A stretch of DNA of 64,000 nt from Shewanella canadensis (GTDB taxonomy: Bacteria > Pseudomonadota > Gammaproteobacteria > Enterobacterales > Shewanellaceae): contig NZ_RXNU01000006.1 in the NCBI RefSeq assembly GCF_003966225.1, positions 124,001-188,000 of the forward strand. Reading direction: 5' to 3'. The notes under the pieces are model-generated. The model saw only the letters and a list, made by a program, of their open reading frames with translations, was not told where the DNA came from and searched no databases. Position numbers and translations under genes: made by a program. Positions 24,551 to 33,294 of the stretch are shown one piece after another. Position 1 is the stretch's first letter; every line of letters begins with the position of its first letter.

Positions 24551-26296
24551 CTATGACAGCTCTGTGAAGATAACCCCTGTGTCGGCTGCTCTTACACAAT
24601 TTTTACCTGCCTGCTTGGCTTCATACAGGGCTTTATCTGCCTGAATAATGATTGACTCGGTTGTCGTGTCGTTATTTGGGAGCGTTGTGCAGACTCCAAT
24701 ACTTACAGTGATATGTTGTCGATGAACAGAGTCTTCATGGGGGATCTGCAGATGAAATATTTTTTCTCTCATCAGTTCGGCGATCTCTTTTGCCAAGGTA
24801 GCACCTGTGTATGGGAGGAATACGATAAACTCCTCACCTCCGTATCGCGCAAATATCCTGTCTTGCAGTTCCGGCATCTCCTTCATTGAGGCCGATATCT
24901 GTTTCAGGCATTGGTCTCCGCTAACATGTCCATATCGGTCGTTGAATTGCTTAAAGTTATCGACATCGAAAAGAATAATAGATAGAGGATGCGGCTTATT
25001 GTGTGCTGACTGTATGGCTTGAACCAGCCGTAGATCGAAATATCGACGATTAAATGCACCGGTTAACCCATCAATCTCAGAAATGGCTTTTACCTGAGCG
25101 GCATAGCTTTTCAGGGTTTCTAAGGAGCTGACCATCTGTTGCAACTCAAGATTATTGGTCTTTGGAAGTGGTGTATCGGTTTTCTCATGGGCGATGGCTT
25201 GCATCGCGTTGCTGGTGGCGATGACGGGTTGAATAATTCCTTTTGAGATGAAGTGCCAATTGGTTAGCCAGATAAGGAAGGTATAGAGCACGCCTGCAAT
25301 AAAAATTAAGATGACAAACGAGTTGCTGTCGTTCTTTAATTCCGCCCCCGCCAAATTAACTTGCTTGTTCGCCTCTTCAACCCGCTCGCTGGAAAATCGA
25401 GCAATGTCTTGTGCTGAACTCGCTTGAATTTCGAGGTAAGTATCCGCTATTCGTTTGCTGTTGAGGGCTTCACGACTAAAGGCGAAAATATTGGCTTCAC
25501 CTACCAAGTTAGGCTCTATCTGTGAGATCCAGTCACTCTGTATCTCCTTAGCCACGATAGAGTCCATGGAATGTTGTTTTAAGGCAAGGAAGTGACGCAT
25601 AGATTCTCTTTGTAACAGATTTAACTCTGCGTTATCCGAACTCTTGTTCACGGCCGCGACTAACCTGAAAAGCTCCTCACCTTGATGTAAAAACTGCGCA
25701 AGTTGCCTATGTTCATCCAGTACGCGCTTTAACTCATTAAACGCTTGTGTGCCGAGTAAGGTGTTAGCGTATTGGTCCAAAATACCGAGCAGTTTCTGAA
25801 CGCTACGGGCGAACCCTTTTTGGATAAGCTCCATATTCAGGTGAAGGTGACTGGCCTGGATCTGCGCGGCGATAGCCGTCTCGGTGAGTTGCTCCAGTAA
25901 GGGTTGTTGCTCTGTGGCCTTTTTTATGTCGGATGAGAGGCGATTGAGCTTTTTGATCCTCTCATCATGGCTTGCCATACTTGTTAATTTTTCGAGTCCC
26001 CTTGCCAATGTCTGCCACTGTCGTTGCAAGTCAGACAGGAGCAGAGTTCGTTGTTCCTCGGAGTCATTTTTTGATAACTTGGCACTGATGACCTGTAGCT
26101 TTTGACTCTCTTTGGACAGCTCGAGAGCGTAAACAATTTCATTAATATGATGGTTTATCATCATATCGACTCTTTTTTGCAGATCGATAGAGAGGCAAAT
26201 TGAAACTAAGCCTATCGCTAATGTAAGAAATACGACGATATAAAAAAGCAGCCTTATTTTTTTCTTCAGGCTTATTAATGGTTTGATTGATTTCAT
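24551..26296 (-). CDS. Membrane-bound diguanylate cyclase coupled to a binding protein
   Basis: Predicted c-di-GMP synthase of 581 residues. Two membrane segments (about 13-34 and 325-345) bracket a helical periplasmic sensor of about 290 residues; a short cytoplasmic linker leads to a GGDEF domain (from about 410) with DGLTGAFNRRYFD, LFDVDNFKQFNDRYGH and active-site GGEEF. The position of the inhibitory RxxD is ELQD, so feedback inhibition by the I-site is probably absent. Its ATG overlaps the stop of the solute-binding protein gene as ATGA, so the two are translationally coupled. The likely idea is a ligand-loaded binding protein signalling through this receptor. Confidence 0.9.
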   Translation of the reverse strand: MKSIKPLISLKKKIRLLFYIVVFLTLAIGLVSICLSIDLQKRVDMMINHHINEIVYALELSKESQKLQVISAKLSKNDSEEQRTLLLSDLQRQWQTLARGLEKLTSMASHDERIKKLNRLSSDIKKATEQQPLLEQLTETAIAAQIQASHLHLNMELIQKGFARSVQKLLGILDQYANTLLGTQAFNELKRVLDEHRQLAQFLHQGEELFRLVAAVNKSSDNAELNLLQRESMRHFLALKQHSMDSIVAKEIQSDWISQIEPNLVGEANIFAFSREALNSKRIADTYLEIQASSAQDIARFSSERVEEANKQVNLAGAELKNDSNSFVILIFIAGVLYTFLIWLTNWHFISKGIIQPVIATSNAMQAIAHEKTDTPLPKTNNLELQQMVSSLETLKSYAAQVKAISEIDGLTGAFNRRYFDLRLVQAIQSAHNKPHPLSIILFDVDNFKQFNDRYGHVSGDQCLKQISASMKEMPELQDRIFARYGGEEFIVFLPYTGATLAKEIAELMREKIFHLQIPHEDSVHRQHITVSIGVCTTLPNNDTTTESIIIQADKALYEAKQAGKNCVRAADTGVIFTELS

Positions 26297-27729
26297 TTCG
26301 CTACCACTGGCACTTCACCATGACGATTCTGAAGTTGTATTATGATCTGGTTGAGTCGATTGATTTCAGCATCTATATTCGTTTGCGGCCTGGATAATGC
26401 GTAGCTGGTCTTGGTTAGTTCAGGATAAATATTTCCCATCGCCGTACTGGTAAAATGACCCAGTTTGAGTACATCATCTGACCACTTGATATTGGCTTCA
26501 TGACTGGCCATGAATGCACCCCCGATATGACGTAATTCCGTTTTTTGAAATTCGGCAGCGGTGGTGACATCGATTCGACATGGGTTCCCTCCGCCAGAGG
26601 CATAGGCAAATTGAGCCTCGAAGGATCCCATGTATTTGAGCAACCAGTAGGCGGCTTGTGGGTTGACACTGTCGTAGGCTACGGCGAACGCGTAAGCGCC
26701 ATTGTAGGGCTTGCCTCCCGGGACCTGCGCGACGGCTAACTTTGCACCGGGCTGATTCGATTCGACTTGAAAAGAGGCGTGCCAAAGGTTGTTATAGGCA
26801 AATGGCCACATGGCGACATCGCCGTTAGCCATAGCGCCAGCCGCCTCTTCGAATGCGAATTGCTTATCTGCGGGGTAGGCGTATTGCATTAACTTGCGGT
26901 AAATATGTGTCGTCTGTTTCAGCTTCTCATTATCAGACGGGAGTTCAAATAGTTTAAGCTTCGAGTCGTTACCGTAGTCGGGTTTCATCCAGTAGCCATC
27001 CAGGCTCCAGAGGATAGATGAAAACTCATCATTGATATGAGGACGGTTTCCTGACATCAGAGCAAGGCCATAGAAGGGTTTTTCGAGTACCTTACCCGCC
27101 AATCTCTCTCCGGTTTTTCTGGTAAAAAACTCACTCACATCCAGAAGTTGTTGCAGGTTTTCCGGTGGTGCCAGCGGATACCCATATTGGGCACTAAATT
27201 TTATCTTCTCTTTCGGGTGTTGAAACAGATCGGCGCGATAATGATTCCCCATTACATAGTTATTGTAGGGGATGGCATGGATCTCTGAGTGATAAGAGAG
27301 AATGTTGAGTAGGGAAGGGTAGTATGGTTCCAGATAATTTTTCATCGCTCGTTCACCATTGGGATCATAGAGCTTTGCCAATTCGTCCAAAGGGACGGTA
27401 AACCCATTTGCGGCCCACTCTTTAGCCCAGCCAGCTTCCATGGTTAACAGGTCAAACTTTCCGCTCCCTTTGACTAAAGAGTTTGTTTGCAGGGTAAACA
27501 TCTCATCGAGTGATGTGGTGATGACATTAACTGTGATACCTGTGTGAGCGGTGTATTTAGGGAGTAGCTTCTCTTTGAGGTGCTCTGTCCAGAAACCGGA
27601 TTCGGCGACGAGTGTTATGGCTTGTTTATTCTCTATCTCTGGGATCTGGTCGAGTGAAAACTGAGCCTGGCACAGTGAGAACTGAAAGCTAAATGTGCAG
27701 ATGATTATTTTGGCAACAGCTCTTAACAC
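26293..27729 (-). CDS. Family 1 extracellular solute-binding protein without a transporter
   Basis: Periplasmic binding protein of 478 residues, sugar/polyol type. A signal peptide (residues 1-22, ending CQAQ) precedes the mature start; the fold is indicated by ITLVAESGFWTEHLKEKLLPKYTAHTGI, DLLTMEAGWAKEWAANGFTVPLDEL, HAIPYNNYVMGNHYRADLF and YAFAVAYDSVNPQAAYWLLKYM. The start is a GTG at 27729 with GGAG nine bases upstream. No ABC permease or ATPase gene is nearby; instead the stop overlaps the start of a GGDEF receptor. A sensory rather than transport role is inferred. Confidence 0.88.
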   Translation of the reverse strand: MLRAVAKIIICTFSFQFSLCQAQFSLDQIPEIENKQAITLVAESGFWTEHLKEKLLPKYTAHTGITVNVITTSLDEMFTLQTNSLVKGSGKFDLLTMEAGWAKEWAANGFTVPLDELAKLYDPNGERAMKNYLEPYYPSLLNILSYHSEIHAIPYNNYVMGNHYRADLFQHPKEKIKFSAQYGYPLAPPENLQQLLDVSEFFTRKTGERLAGKVLEKPFYGLALMSGNRPHINDEFSSILWSLDGYWMKPDYGNDSKLKLFELPSDNEKLKQTTHIYRKLMQYAYPADKQFAFEEAAGAMANGDVAMWPFAYNNLWHASFQVESNQPGAKLAVAQVPGGKPYNGAYAFAVAYDSVNPQAAYWLLKYMGSFEAQFAYASGGGNPCRIDVTTAAEFQKTELRHIGGAFMASHEANIKWSDDVLKLGHFTSTAMGNIYPELTKTSYALSRPQTNIDAEINRLNQIIIQLQNRHGEVPVVAK

Positions 27730-27799
27730 GTGATATTACTCCATTATCCACACGGGATTCTTAATAGTAATACTATTGTGTTACTTATTTGTACATGAT

Positions 27800-27985
27800 T
27801 TATTGCACTTTAGATGTAAATGGTACTTTGTGCTGAGGCTTCACTGATCTCTGCTTAAAAAAATACTGGCAGCCAAGAAAGTACTCTTTGGGAAAAGTCT
27901 GCTGCCAGCGAAGGTTGGGAAAAACGGCTAAAGGGTTAATTGAATTAATCAGGCTTTCACTGAATAATTTGTCTTCTCGATCCAT
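27800..27985 (-). other. Possible extension or remnant after the RHH gene
   Basis: The open frame here (61 codons from an ATG at 27985) is in the same frame as the preceding ribbon-helix-helix gene, separated only by its TAG stop and ten codons. It has no ribosome site. It may be a decayed C-terminus, a separate tiny gene, or chance. No family recognised. Confidence 0.2.
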
Positions 27986-28015
27986 GTCGCCAATGCGAAG
28001 TTCGGTGCAATAGCG

Positions 28016-28465
28016 CTAGTCCACAATAATGGATCTCTCCTTCTCTCTTCGTTCATCATCACCGAGTGAAAAATGGTGTTCGATAAGGAATCGAATGAGT
28101 TTTGACTTTGCGACATCACAACCGCTAGCCAGTTCGGCTAAATGCGATATTGCCGACTCACTCAATGTAAATGTCGCTTTTCTAAAAGGCTCACTACCTC
28201 TGAGTACCTTTTTCACCTGTTTAAGTTCGCTACGGCTAATGGCGTTGCTCAACGGCTGTGATTCCGGGACGCTAAAGTGTGACGCCAGCTCTATGACGTC
28301 GGCCATGGCTTTATCAGATATAGATTTATCACTCGACGAGAAACCAGCGGCGTAGATTGTCGCATCGTCAATAAACTCATCGAGCGACATCTGCAGCTTT
28401 CTTATTCTCGCGCTAGAGTCAGAATCAGACTGCGTAGAGCTTTTCTTGAGATCGGCCAGACCCAT
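28016..28465 (-). CDS. Ribbon-helix-helix protein partnered with ParA
   Basis: A 149-residue protein whose C-terminal 50 residues (FRKATFTLSESAISHLAELA, then KSKLIRFLIEHHF) look like a ribbon-helix-helix DNA-binding domain. The N-terminal part is Ser/Asp-rich and probably flexible, with a segment LADLKK at its start typical of ParA-stimulating tails. The ATG at 28465 follows GAGAGGTG; a GTG at 28471 is also in frame. It overlaps the ParA gene by about 40 bases and is read just after it. By analogy with plasmid ParG/ParR partners it may bind a centromere-like site; the 586-base gap upstream of parA is a candidate place. Confidence 0.65.
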   Translation of the reverse strand: MGLADLKKSSTQSDSDSSARIRKLQMSLDEFIDDATIYAAGFSSSDKSISDKAMADVIELASHFSVPESQPLSNAISRSELKQVKKVLRGSEPFRKATFTLSESAISHLAELASGCDVAKSKLIRFLIEHHFSLGDDERREKERSIIVD

Positions 28466-29168
28466 AGTCACCTCTCATTTTGTTTATCTTTGTCGTCGCT
28501 AAGCGGTTTCTTATCTCTGTTGCGTTTTGCGCCTCTAACATTTCACAGGCTATTCCACGCATCTCTGCCGCCGCTTTCCCTGTCGGCTCAATCTCGATGA
28601 CTGACAGGCCAGACTCTTCACTATCATCATAGATATTACGGCTATAGGTGATGGCATCTAATACATTGATGTCGTAGGTTCGACAGACATCCTTCGCTTC
28701 AAAAATTCGATTTGCTTGGTTAGGCAGGCTCGGGCATTGGGTGATAACAAAAGATGCGCGCATCTTGGGGTTGATCATCATGCAAGTCGCGACAATATCG
28801 TCCATATGGCTGACGGTCTTAAGATCCCGGCGCTTAGGGCGTAAAGGCATCAGTACATGTGAGGCTACAGACATGGTTGCCCGAAGAGCTAGATTATCCT
28901 GACCACCGCAATCTACGATGACAAAATCGTAGTGCTGCTCGAGACTCAATAGGTCGTTACGTATCTTACCGTAAAGCTGAACACAGTTGATGCTGGCAAG
29001 TTCAGGATTGTTATTCCTTGCTTGAATCCAATCCGATGTTGTTCGTTGAGGATCGCAGTCAACCATGATGATTGAAGCACCACATTCGGCAGTTAAGAAT
29101 ACTGCGATGTTTTGAGCTAAACAGCTTTTACCACTGCCGCCTTTTTCGCCCCCGACTAATATGATCAT
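28425..29168 (-). CDS. ParA-family ATPase
   Basis: Deviant Walker A P-loop ATPase: KGGSGKS at residues 9-15 with the signature lysine, VDCDPQRT near 39-45, and FVIVDCGGQDN near 80 as Walker B. Length of 247 without an N-terminal helix-turn-helix is the small type Ib ParA (as in ParA of TP228 or VirC1-like proteins). The ATG at 29168 follows a strong AAAGGGGATAGG. It is followed by, and overlaps, a ribbon-helix-helix gene. It is distinct from the chromosomal parAB near the origin; it may position a protein complex or be left from a plasmid-derived insertion. Confidence 0.85.
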   Translation of the reverse strand: MIILVGGEKGGSGKSCLAQNIAVFLTAECGASIIMVDCDPQRTTSDWIQARNNNPELASINCVQLYGKIRNDLLSLEQHYDFVIVDCGGQDNLALRATMSVASHVLMPLRPKRRDLKTVSHMDDIVATCMMINPKMRASFVITQCPSLPNQANRIFEAKDVCRTYDINVLDAITYSRNIYDDSEESGLSVIEIEPTGKAAAEMRGIACEMLEAQNATEIRNRLATTKINKMRGDYGSGRSQEKLYAV

Positions 29169-29754
29169 TTCCTATCCCCTTTCACGCTAATTACTGTCCA
29201 ACTTTTATCAAGTGCTTGCTTGTCTGTACTATAGGTATGCTATCTACTTTTATATTAAATCAGGCCGTATGCCAGTCATCTATCTTAAGGTGTACACCAA
29301 GCGTTAAAGTAAATTTAGTGATTTATTAAATTCGTGTCAATTACCTGATTTTTGACGGTTTTTTGTTTTTTGTCTGACGACAGATATTTGACTAAATGAC
29401 ATTTTTGGCAAAATTTTGACATTTCAACTCACATCAAATTTTTTTGATATTTATACATTTGTTATCATGTGGTTACGGGTGAATTGCTCGTGCTGATGGG
29501 GATGCCGATGCTTTTGTATTAAATTTTTCTATGTCGGTTCAGAAATCATAGACTCAATATATATTCAAAACATTCAGAAATTATTGTTTTTAGATGAAAA
29601 TAATATATGCGATTCTAACTTGTCAATGCTTAAAGTTGGGCGAATTTGGTGTTTACACCGATTGGTATTAAATGAACGCCTCTATTGCGATTTGCTGTTT
29701 CTTCGCTATGCTGCACAGTGAAAAGTTGGATGCCAAAAATGAGTATAGAGAAAG
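29169..29754. other. 586-base AT-rich region upstream of parA-like genes
   Basis: No gene seen. The part from 29330 to 29470 is rich in TTTTTGAC/TTTGACA motifs and T runs, suggesting promoters or partition-site repeats. A solo MITE end (ACCGATTGGTATTA, 29657-29670) lies near its right end. Confidence 0.4.
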
Positions 29755-29979
29755 ATGAATCAAGAGTTGTTGTTGGAAGCCATTAACCAAAAGATGCCCT
29801 TTGGTAAATATGCCGGGCGAAAATTACTCGAGTTACCAGAGCCGTATCTGGTATGGTTTCACTCTAAAGGCTTTCCCGAAGGCAAGTTGGGTGAGCAACT
29901 CGCTCTGATGTATGAGATTAAACTCAATGGACTGGAGGGGATGTTACAACCCCTACTCAATAAAGTTCAAAAAAGCTGA
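29755..29979 (+). CDS. DUF3820 family protein
   Basis: A 74-residue conserved protein. The family motif is complete: MPFGKYAGRKLLELPEPYLVWF, GFPEGKLGEQLALMYEIKLNGLE, and the terminal PL residue pair. The homologues are common in gammaproteobacteria and some have been annotated as putative quorum-sensing-regulated virulence factors, but function is not settled. AGAGAAAG precedes the ATG. It stands alone on the + strand. Confidence 0.88.
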   Translation: MNQELLLEAINQKMPFGKYAGRKLLELPEPYLVWFHSKGFPEGKLGEQLALMYEIKLNGLEGMLQPLLNKVQKS

Positions 29980-30122
29980 GTGTGCATCTCAGGTTCTGAG
30001 ACCTTGATCAAAAGATGCATATTGGTTTGTTATTTAGTGACTTTTATTAGAGATTTATTAAGTGCTCCGTGTTTAAATGATTTGAATTGTAAAGCCGAGC
30101 TAAAAAATAAGAGGAAGTGGCA

Positions 30123-30425
30123 ATGATAGCTAAATTGGTTAAATTGGTAGCTGTAGCAACACTGGCATTAGGGATCTCTAGCGCATGGGCCCAAGGTGCT
30201 ATGCATGAAGGTACAGTTGTCGACACAATGAATGGCGGTGGATACACCTACGTACAGATTAAAGAGTCAGACAAAACTTTTTGGGCTGCGGGTCCGCAAA
30301 TTGAAGTGAGCAAGGGCGATACTGTTGTTGTTCAAGAGCAGATGTGGATGAATGACTTCACAAGTAAGACTTTGGACCGTACCTTCGACGAATTGTTATT
30401 CGTTGGCCGTATCGATAAGAAGTAG
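30123..30425 (+). CDS. Exported NrfJ-related small protein
   Basis: A 100-residue periplasmic protein. The signal peptide is residues 1-24 (VKLVAVATLALGISSAWA). The mature part has MHEGTVVDTMNGGGYTYVQI, TFWAAGPQIEVSKGDTV and RTFDELLFVGRI, a small beta-barrel of the NrfJ-related type known in Shewanella and nitrite-respiring bacteria. The ATG at 30123 is chosen because GAGG lies 8 bases upstream; the GTG two codons earlier is too close. It ends before a terminator hairpin. Function is not established. Confidence 0.8.
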   Translation: MIAKLVKLVAVATLALGISSAWAQGAMHEGTVVDTMNGGGYTYVQIKESDKTFWAAGPQIEVSKGDTVVVQEQMWMNDFTSKTLDRTFDELLFVGRIDKK

Positions 30426-30467
30426 CTCTACTTTTTATCGATCAATAGGTCGTATTAAAAGTGGTGA

Positions 30468-30510
30468 AATGGTGGCTTGATTATCTCGATAATCGCCACC
30501 ATTTTCTTTT
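30468..30510 (+). terminator. Rho-independent terminator of the NrfJ-like gene
   Basis: Nine-base stem AATGGTGGC / GCCACCATT with an AT-rich loop carrying an inner stem (GATTATCTCGATAATC), followed by TTTTCTTTT. Confidence 0.85.
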
Positions 30511-30567
30511 GTGCGGAACTGCTGCGATAATAGCGATACCCAAGCGACCTCAAGTTGTTCGTTAACT

Positions 30568-31119
30568 ATGTCATCAAGTCAGATGCTCTCACACCAGCCT
30601 CAATTCTCCCTGATCCCATACCGGGCGTGTTATGCCCAATCGGTAAGTCAGATTTTTCATGATGCGATCCGTTATATCGATGATGATGTGTACTCGATAG
30701 AGCAAAAACAAGCCTGGTCACCCAAACCTAGATCGACCTATCATTGGAACAAACGGTTAACGAGAAGCAAAGCCTGGTTGGTTGTGGATGAGGCTAAGAT
30801 TGAAGGCGGGCACCCTAAGTGTTGTGGTTTTATCAATGTTGAGACGCACTTTAACAATAGAGGCTACATAGACAGCCTATATGTTCATCCTGCTTATCAG
30901 CATTGTGGTGTTGGCCATAAACTCTATGAAGCCATGGAAGAGTGGGCTTTAGAGCAGGAGTACCCTAACTTAACCGTCGATGCATCCCTGCTCTCTAAGT
31001 GGCTATTTCTCTCCCATGGCTTCAAAGTGCAACATAAGAGCTATCAGGAAAAGTTAGGCCAGATATTTATGGGCTTTCTTATGAGTAAGACGCTTAAATT
31101 AACCACCGTTCCCGGCTAA
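30568..31119 (+). CDS. GNAT-family acetyltransferase
   Basis: Predicted N-acetyltransferase of 183 residues. The acetyl-CoA motif A is visible as YIDSLYVHPAYQHCGVGHKLYEAMEEWALEQ, and motif B as LTVDASLLSKWLFLSHGF. The N-terminal region SLIPYRACYAQSVSQIFHDAI is typical of the YafP/ElaA-like GNAT proteins. The start is uncertain: ATG at 30568 is preferred, with 30583 an alternative; an upstream GTG lies in the preceding terminator. The last codons and stop of the gene fall within a REP-like repeat. Confidence 0.82.
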   Translation: MSSSQMLSHQPQFSLIPYRACYAQSVSQIFHDAIRYIDDDVYSIEQKQAWSPKPRSTYHWNKRLTRSKAWLVVDEAKIEGGHPKCCGFINVETHFNNRGYIDSLYVHPAYQHCGVGHKLYEAMEEWALEQEYPNLTVDASLLSKWLFLSHGFKVQHKSYQEKLGQIFMGFLMSKTLKLTTVPG

Positions 31120-31153
31120 AGCCGGTCTTACAGTAGGAGCGGCTTTAGCCGCG
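31112..31153. repeat. Inverted pair of REP-like units
   Basis: Two related units face each other: CCGGCTAAAGCCGGTCTTAC (31112-31131) and GTAGGAGCGGCTTTAGCCGC (from 31133). Together they can form a long hairpin, as in BIME-type repeats. The left unit supplies the TAA stop of the GNAT gene. The right unit equals the repeat at 17153 in opposite orientation. Confidence 0.8.
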
Positions 31154-31217
31154 AATCACACAGAATCTAAACCTATGGGTAGTCCTTGCGGCGACGGGCC
31201 AAAGGCCGTCATCTTGG

Positions 31218-31249
31218 CCTTCAAACCTTCAAACCTTCAAACCTTCAAA
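31218..31249. repeat. 8-bp tandem repeat, four copies
   Basis: Unit CCTTCAAA repeated four times exactly, in the gap between the GNAT gene and the nucleotidase stop. Confidence 0.9.
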
Positions 31250-31274
31250 CACTCCACCCTTTCACATTCAGGCA

Positions 31275-33020
31275 CTAGATGTGACTGATATATTCGATTT
31301 GGGGCAAGATATCTTGCTTGAGTGACTGCTCATGGCTCATGAAGCGAATAAATGCAGAGGGGAGGGTGAGTCCCTCAATCGCTTGCTGCCAACAGGCTTG
31401 GAGCAGTGGATAATATCCCTCCTTACCCGAAGCGGTGTAGGCCGATGAAACACCAAAGTAGTGCTCCTGTCTGTCGACGCTCTCCCATGTTTCAGGCTCG
31501 TCTGCTATACCATCACTGCGTAATACTTCGAGCGTCAAAATGCGTTGCCCCTGGGGTTTACGGCCGTCATAAAAATACTTTAAACCGTAAGTGTAGGGAA
31601 AGCTGCCAGCCCCCGTGCCGGTTACGCTGTTATTGGTTGCAGAGTTAATTGCCGATTCAATTGCCTCATATAGGTGTTGTCCTCTTATCTGATATTTAAC
31701 CAGAGAGAGCTCGAATGGCAGCAGACGCCCGACAACATCGGCAACTGTGATTTCCCCTTTATTGAGAGACTGTCGAACGCCCCCCGCATTGTGAAGGGCA
31801 AAATCGACTCTGGGGTACATGAGTTTCGCTTCATGATAGATACTCTTACACACCAAAGGGGCTATTTCACTGCCATGTGGAAGGGATTTACTGGGTAACC
31901 GGGTATGAACCAGGTTTCTGGGAATAAAGCCCAGCACCTGTTTTTCAAGTGCTTCAATGGCTGGGCGGTATTGAGAGTTGATCACTTGCGTGACCAAAGC
32001 ATCCTCTTTGTCCCAACGGATCCCTGGATGACTGCGCAGGTAGGCTCTGATCGCATCGTAATCTGAAGTGGTAATGCCATGTTTAGATTCGAGAATAAAC
32101 TGATCGTCGAGCATGAAGTAGTTATGACCATCGAGTGAGATAACCTGTCCGCCTTCATTAAATTCGACGTCTGCAATACCGATGGTTTCGGCGTGCTTTC
32201 CGGCATGTAGAATGGCCGTATTATTGACTCTGACTCCATAGGAAGTCGAGCTTAGACCTAAGGCCTTAAACTCACCTTGCAATGTATGTGTGTGGCCGCC
32301 AACGATAAGGCTGATACCGTCAACCTGCTCGGCTAAAATCTTATCCTGATTGAATCCGAGGTGACTGAGGACCAGAATATGGTCTATGCCTTGTGTCTTG
32401 AGATGCGCTACAGTATTTCGAGTCGTTTCGATGGCATTGATAAAAATCATGTCGGGATCGGGGCGTGCTATCTCCGCCATCTGATCCAAGGTGATCCCAA
32501 TAATGGCAACTTGCTTATCTTTTAGCGGTTTAATCAGAACTTTTGCTCTGCCGTTGGCATCATCATAATCGAATAACTGCTTATGTCCTTTGATAGGGGA
32601 GCACTTATCTGACGCTTCCTGGCTCATATCCATATTTCCGGCCAGCAGTGGAAATGATATATCGTTAAGAAACGCTAAGATAGGTGCACTGCCATCATCT
32701 ACTTCATGGTTGCCCAGCACCATAGCATCGGGCTGTAGCAGGTTTAGCAGGTGTGCGTTGGCCACTCCCTTAAAATGGTTAAAATAGAGAGTGCCTTGAA
32801 AGCTATCACCGGCATGAAGAAAGAGAAACTCTTGCCCGACCGATGCCGCTTCCTCTCTCGCCTTTGTAAGCTGATACTTAATTCTCGCGTAGCCGCCACT
32901 GTGGCTATAGATGTCGTAAGACTTTCCCTGGGTATCGACAGAAAAATGCACCCGACTCGAATCGAAATGGGAGTGAGTGTCGTTGATATGGGCAAGCTTA
33001 AGTGTGTATCTGTGGGGCAT
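31275..33020 (-). CDS. 5'-nucleotidase/UshA-like metallophosphoesterase without signal peptide
   Basis: Predicted two-domain phosphoesterase of 581 residues. The calcineurin-like domain (1 to about 300) carries HINDTHSHFD, HAGDSFQG, LGNHEVDDG, LSHLGFN and GGHTHT, the full two-metal ligand set. The C-terminal 5'-nucleotidase domain (about 350-560) has FALHNAGGVRQSL and PFELSLVKY. The protein starts only seven residues before the first metal motif and has an in-frame stop directly before the ATG, so no signal peptide exists, unlike UshA. It is therefore predicted to be cytoplasmic. Substrate class (nucleotides, NAD or UDP-sugars) is open. Confidence 0.85.
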   Translation of the reverse strand: MPHRYTLKLAHINDTHSHFDSSRVHFSVDTQGKSYDIYSHSGGYARIKYQLTKAREEAASVGQEFLFLHAGDSFQGTLYFNHFKGVANAHLLNLLQPDAMVLGNHEVDDGSAPILAFLNDISFPLLAGNMDMSQEASDKCSPIKGHKQLFDYDDANGRAKVLIKPLKDKQVAIIGITLDQMAEIARPDPDMIFINAIETTRNTVAHLKTQGIDHILVLSHLGFNQDKILAEQVDGISLIVGGHTHTLQGEFKALGLSSTSYGVRVNNTAILHAGKHAETIGIADVEFNEGGQVISLDGHNYFMLDDQFILESKHGITTSDYDAIRAYLRSHPGIRWDKEDALVTQVINSQYRPAIEALEKQVLGFIPRNLVHTRLPSKSLPHGSEIAPLVCKSIYHEAKLMYPRVDFALHNAGGVRQSLNKGEITVADVVGRLLPFELSLVKYQIRGQHLYEAIESAINSATNNSVTGTGAGSFPYTYGLKYFYDGRKPQGQRILTLEVLRSDGIADEPETWESVDRQEHYFGVSSAYTASGKEGYYPLLQACWQQAIEGLTLPSAFIRFMSHEQSLKQDILPQIEYISHI

Positions 33021-33183
33021 CTAATGGCAATCCGTAAAAAGTCTGAGCAGGAAACGAGAGTCAATATCCCGATTGATCATGTTATACGGCGGCTCTGCCG
33101 CAATAAAACAGCTGGAGCGTTAGGCTGGGTCAACTAAACAGATGAGCGCTTCAATCGGGCGAAGATTATATCGACAGAAAAGT

Positions 33184-33211
33184 AAAAGGGAAACCTGAGT
33201 TTCCCTTTTTT
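33184..33211 (-). terminator. Rho-independent terminator, bidirectional appearance
   Basis: Stem AAAAGGGAAAC / GTTTCCCTTTT with a four-base loop. On the - strand it ends transcripts of the CNNM gene; T runs exist on both sides. Confidence 0.8.
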
Positions 33212-33294
33212 ATTGCAACTCTGACATAAGCCGGTATTTACCTATGACATTAGTGTCGCAGTTACAGACTCAGGTTACCTTGACTATATCAGTA

